From Halomonas sp. (GTDB taxonomy: Bacteria; Pseudomonadota; Gammaproteobacteria; Pseudomonadales; Oleiphilaceae): DNA of 8,352 nucleotides. Position numbers and translations under genes: made by a program. The notes beneath the pieces were generated by a model. The model searched no databases. It worked only from the letters and a program-made list of their open reading frames with translations, and was not told the origin of the DNA. Below, in pieces: positions 6,639 to 8,352 of this stretch. Numbering within the stretch: position 1 is the first letter of the stretch; each line of letters opens with the position of its first letter. The stretch is taken from NCBI GenBank assembly GCA_007135745.1, contig SLIH01000090.1, forward strand, positions 1-8,352, written 5' to 3'.

Positions 6639-6689
6639 GCGCTGGATGAACTTCCCCGTCAGGGATTCAGGGGAGTGGGATAGGTGCGA

Positions 6690-6695
6690 AATAAT
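6690..6695 (+). promoter_or_regulatory. Candidate -10 element upstream of the lipase gene
   Basis: AATAAT at 6690-6695, repeated at 6693-6698, matches five of six bases of the sigma-70 -10 consensus within an A/T-rich patch that stands out in this GC-rich region. The best -35 at suitable spacing is TTCAGG at 6666-6671, matching only three of six bases. It would allow the lipase to be transcribed independently of the gene before it. Weak evidence. Confidence 0.25.
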
Positions 6696-6723
6696 AATAA
6701 AAAGCGCATGACAGGGATGACGA

Positions 6724-6746
6724 GCGCCCCGTTCTCCAAAGGGCGT
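6724..6746 (+). promoter_or_regulatory. GC-rich stem-loop in the lipase leader
   Basis: GCGCCC at 6724-6729 pairs with GGGCGT at 6741-6746 (one G-U pair) around an 11-base loop. It overlaps a perfect 8-base palindrome, CGTTAACG, at 6744-6751. It lies 36 bases before the lipase start and leaves the ribosome site (GGGAG at 6772-6776) free. No T run follows, so termination is unlikely; a leader or messenger-stabilising element is possible. Confidence 0.3.
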
Positions 6747-6782
6747 TAACGAGATCAACAAAAACAATATTGGGAGAAAACA

Positions 6783-7844
6783 ATGATGAAAAGCCTGAAA
6801 ATTCTGGCCGCCGGCCTGTTGCTTGCTCTTGCGGGCACGGCCCAGGCACAGCTTGCCGGCAAGAATGTCATCCTGGTTCATGGTTTCCAGGCCGGAGACC
6901 TGGGTGATGCGCCGCAAAGCCAGGAACAGATCGATCAGAACGGTGAGGCCTATTGGCAGGCCTTCTGGGGAGCCCGGGCCGATGCTCGCATTGACTGGGG
7001 CAGCCATGAACGCGTTGAAGGCGGGATTGCCGAGAGGGCCTTTAACCAGATGGTGGAAATTTCCCAGCAGGGCCTCTGTAATGACGGCTGTATTCTGGTG
7101 ACTCATTCCACCGGTGATCTGGTTGCCCGGTATTTCCTTGAGCACCAGGCGCACTGGCTGCAGAGTGCCGGGGTTGAGCCGCTGAACATTCTCGTGGCGC
7201 TGGATTTTGCCGGTGCCGGTGGCGGTTCCGAGCTGGCTGATGTGGCGGTCAATGCGGCCATGAGTGATGGTCTGGTTGGCTGGGCCGCCGGGCTGGCCCT
7301 GGATTCATTCCTGGGCACGTCAGACCCTGATAGTCTGGGTGTGCTGCTGGATCTGCAGCCGGCGACAGCACGGAATCTGGCGACCAGCCCCAACGATGTA
7401 CCGCGTCTGCGGTTTGTCGGGGGTGGTTCGGCCGACAGCCTCAACTGGGCGCGTACCATGTTCCTGCCGGGTGAAGACGATGGCACCGTGGCGCTCCACT
7501 CAACCTGCGGCAGCACTCAGGCCAACGCCTATGAAAGCTGCGACAGCGGCATTGATCTGGACGGCAAGCTGACCAGTGTTGATGCGCCCGCTTCACTGTA
7601 TTTCAACCATTTCCCGGTTCTGATGGGTGATGAAGTGAATCACAGTGCCGTCATCAACAACGAGACGGGCAATACCATGACGGTGGCGGAAAACAACCTC
7701 AACTTCTCGGGTGTGAGCATCAGCTTCAATACCGAGACCTTTGAGCATAGCCCCTGGTGGAGTTGGAGCAGCGACACCTTCCTGGTGGTATCCGGCTCCG
7801 AGCAGACCAGCATGTCTGGCCTGGTTGTAGACACCATCCAGTAA
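6783..7844 (+). CDS. Secreted alpha/beta-hydrolase, triacylglycerol lipase/esterase-like
   Basis: This 353-residue protein has a clear signal peptide (about residues 1-22, MMKSLKILAA then a Leu/Ala core, likely cleaved after AQA), so it is exported. The mature part starts with a beta strand and the oxyanion-hole motif LVHGF (31-35). The nucleophile elbow is T-H-S-T-G (107-111) with Ser109; a Thr replaces the first Gly of the usual GxSxG. By analogy with Pseudomonas-type lipases, where the acid lies in a DGLV-like motif and the His in an NHLDEVN-like motif, the acid is probably Asp233 in EDDGTVALHSTCGS and the base His287 in NHSAVINN. Four Cys (99, 103, 242, 253) could form two disulfides. The last 60 or so residues are Asn/Ser/Thr-rich and beta-prone. 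GGGAG at 6772-6776 is 6 bases before the first of two consecutive ATGs; either could be used. It likely hydrolyses lipid or other ester bonds; the substrate is unknown. No foldase gene of the Lif type follows it. Confidence 0.87.
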   Translation: MMKSLKILAAGLLLALAGTAQAQLAGKNVILVHGFQAGDLGDAPQSQEQIDQNGEAYWQAFWGARADARIDWGSHERVEGGIAERAFNQMVEISQQGLCNDGCILVTHSTGDLVARYFLEHQAHWLQSAGVEPLNILVALDFAGAGGGSELADVAVNAAMSDGLVGWAAGLALDSFLGTSDPDSLGVLLDLQPATARNLATSPNDVPRLRFVGGGSADSLNWARTMFLPGEDDGTVALHSTCGSTQANAYESCDSGIDLDGKLTSVDAPASLYFNHFPVLMGDEVNHSAVINNETGNTMTVAENNLNFSGVSISFNTETFEHSPWWSWSSDTFLVVSGSEQTSMSGLVVDTIQ

Positions 7845-7854
7845 TTGTCCGGCC

Positions 7855-7887
7855 TCAGCCCGGCGCCGGATTCCGGCACCGGGCTGA
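7855..7887. terminator. Long GC-rich hairpin between convergent genes, likely bidirectional terminator
   Basis: TCAGCCCGG at 7855-7863 pairs with CCGGGCTGA at 7879-7887, and GCCGG (7865-7869) with CCGGC (7873-7877) continues the stem to a loop of ATT, with one C/A mismatch. This gives 14 base pairs in 33 bases, 10 bases after the lipase stop and 3 before the stop of the convergent TonB gene. No strong T run is present on either side, so efficiency as an intrinsic terminator is uncertain. Confidence 0.65.
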
Positions 7888-7890
7888 TGT

Positions 7891-8352
7891 TCAGCGCATT
7901 TCAAAGCGTATCGGCAACTCCAGCCTGAAACGCCCTCCCTCGATATCATCGGGCACTGCAGGCAAGGGTTCGGCCCGTTCAAGCATTTCCAGTGCCGCCT
8001 CATCCAGAAGGTTATGCCCGCTCCCGTCGACAATCTCGGCGCTTGCCACTGAGCCATCGCGGTGAAAAAGGATATCGAGTTCGACCGTTCCCTCCTGCCC
8101 CAGACGTCGCGCGCGACGGGGGTATTCGTAATAGCGGCCAAGGTGGGCTGAGAGCTCCGCCAGGTAGTTGTCGTTGTCTGCCGCGTCTCCGCCACCGAGA
8201 GTCACAGTTTCCGGCGTGTCGTCTTCCCGCTCCTGTTCGGTTTCGATGGTTTCGGCTGGTTCGCTGATTTCCTGGTCTTCAGTGGGTGCCGGCTCGGGCT
8301 CGGGCTCGGGTTCGGGTTCGGGCTCGGGTTCGGGTTCGGGTTCGGGTTCGGG
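7891..8352 (-). CDS. tonB: TonB energy transducer, C-terminal part (5' end outside window)
   Basis: TonB spans the periplasm and passes proton-motive-force energy from the ExbB/ExbD motor in the inner membrane to outer-membrane receptors for siderophores, vitamin B12 and similar cargo. The reverse-strand frame stays open to the window edge, giving 153 residues. It starts in a Pro-Glu repeat (ten PE units visible), passes an acidic linker, and ends in a typical TonB C-terminal domain: YPRRARRLGQEGTVELDI, FHRDGSV, then a VDGSGHNLLDEAALEML stretch, PLPAVPDD, and a final strand ELPIRFEMR. YP-x2-A, G-x-V and S-x-G-x3-LD-x-A-A match the family. A GTG at 8205 is in frame but is clearly internal, because the coding pattern continues upstream. 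The inner-membrane anchor and any exbB/exbD neighbours lie beyond the window. It could also be called a TonB-family protein, since several paralogues per genome are common. Confidence 0.92.
   Translation of the reverse strand, partial: PEPEPEPEPEPEPEPEPEPEPAPTEDQEISEPAETIETEQEREDDTPETVTLGGGDAADNDNYLAELSAHLGRYYEYPRRARRLGQEGTVELDILFHRDGSVASAEIVDGSGHNLLDEAALEMLERAEPLPAVPDDIEGGRFRLELPIRFEMR
8293..8352 (-). repeat. Hexanucleotide tandem repeat encoding the Pro-Glu spacer of TonB
   Basis: Ten tandem copies of the hexamer CTCGGG or TTCGGG (plus strand) run to the window end. Read on the minus strand each is CCC-GAA or CCC-GAG, giving Pro-Glu. The copies differ only at the third base of the Glu codon, four with GAG and six with GAA. 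In TonB such a stretch forms a stiff, extended rod across the periplasm. The true copy number cannot be seen because the repeat is cut by the window edge. Confidence 0.9.

Noticed and set aside
6651..6675. Terminator after the exported-protein gene (CTTCCCC with GGGGAG)
   Set aside because: The stem is short, has a wobble pair, and no T run follows.

Overview
The window is GC-rich, with short intergenic gaps, no insertion sequence, no RNA gene and no CRISPR array that I can see. The gene content (a TonB with a long Pro-Glu spacer, a secreted serine lipase/esterase, Mrp/complex I-type antiporter subunits) suggests a Gram-negative bacterium, most likely a gammaproteobacterium. The exported proteins are acidic and poor in lysine (by hand, about 72 Asp/Glu against about 30 Lys/Arg in the 370-residue protein). 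That would fit a marine or halophilic host, but this is inference; I cannot name a genus.

Layout. (1) 1-348 is the C-terminal end of a Sir2-family NAD-dependent deacylase. (2) 376-5330 is a tightly packed block of four membrane-protein genes: a small MrpC/NuoK-like subunit, then three different NuoL/M/N (MrpA/MrpD)-type ion-translocating subunits of 483, 498 and 573 residues. Successive genes overlap by 8, 4 and 4 bases. (3) 5331-5525 is a gene-free stretch with several dyad symmetries. (4) 5526-6638 encodes an acidic, cysteine-free exported or membrane-anchored protein of unknown function. (5) 6783-7844 encodes a secreted alpha/beta-hydrolase (triacylglycerol lipase-like). (6) A long GC-rich hairpin at 7855-7887 separates it from a convergent minus-strand gene, 7891-8352, the C-terminal part of TonB, which runs off the window through a Pro-Glu repeat.

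How the genes work together. The four-gene block has the composition of the proton-pumping part of complex I (one K-like and three antiporter-like subunits). No quinone-, NADH-, hydrogenase- or Fe-S subunit is visible, and no MrpB/E/F/G. It may be a stand-alone cation/proton antiporter or the membrane half of a larger complex encoded elsewhere. The third subunit lacks the conserved TM5 glutamate and ends in a long arginine-rich helix plus a final membrane segment, like the lateral helix of NuoL. The first has Arg in place of the TM7 lysine. This block is the most unusual part of the window. The exported protein and the lipase may form a second functional pair, but they are separated by 144 bases and their link is only positional.
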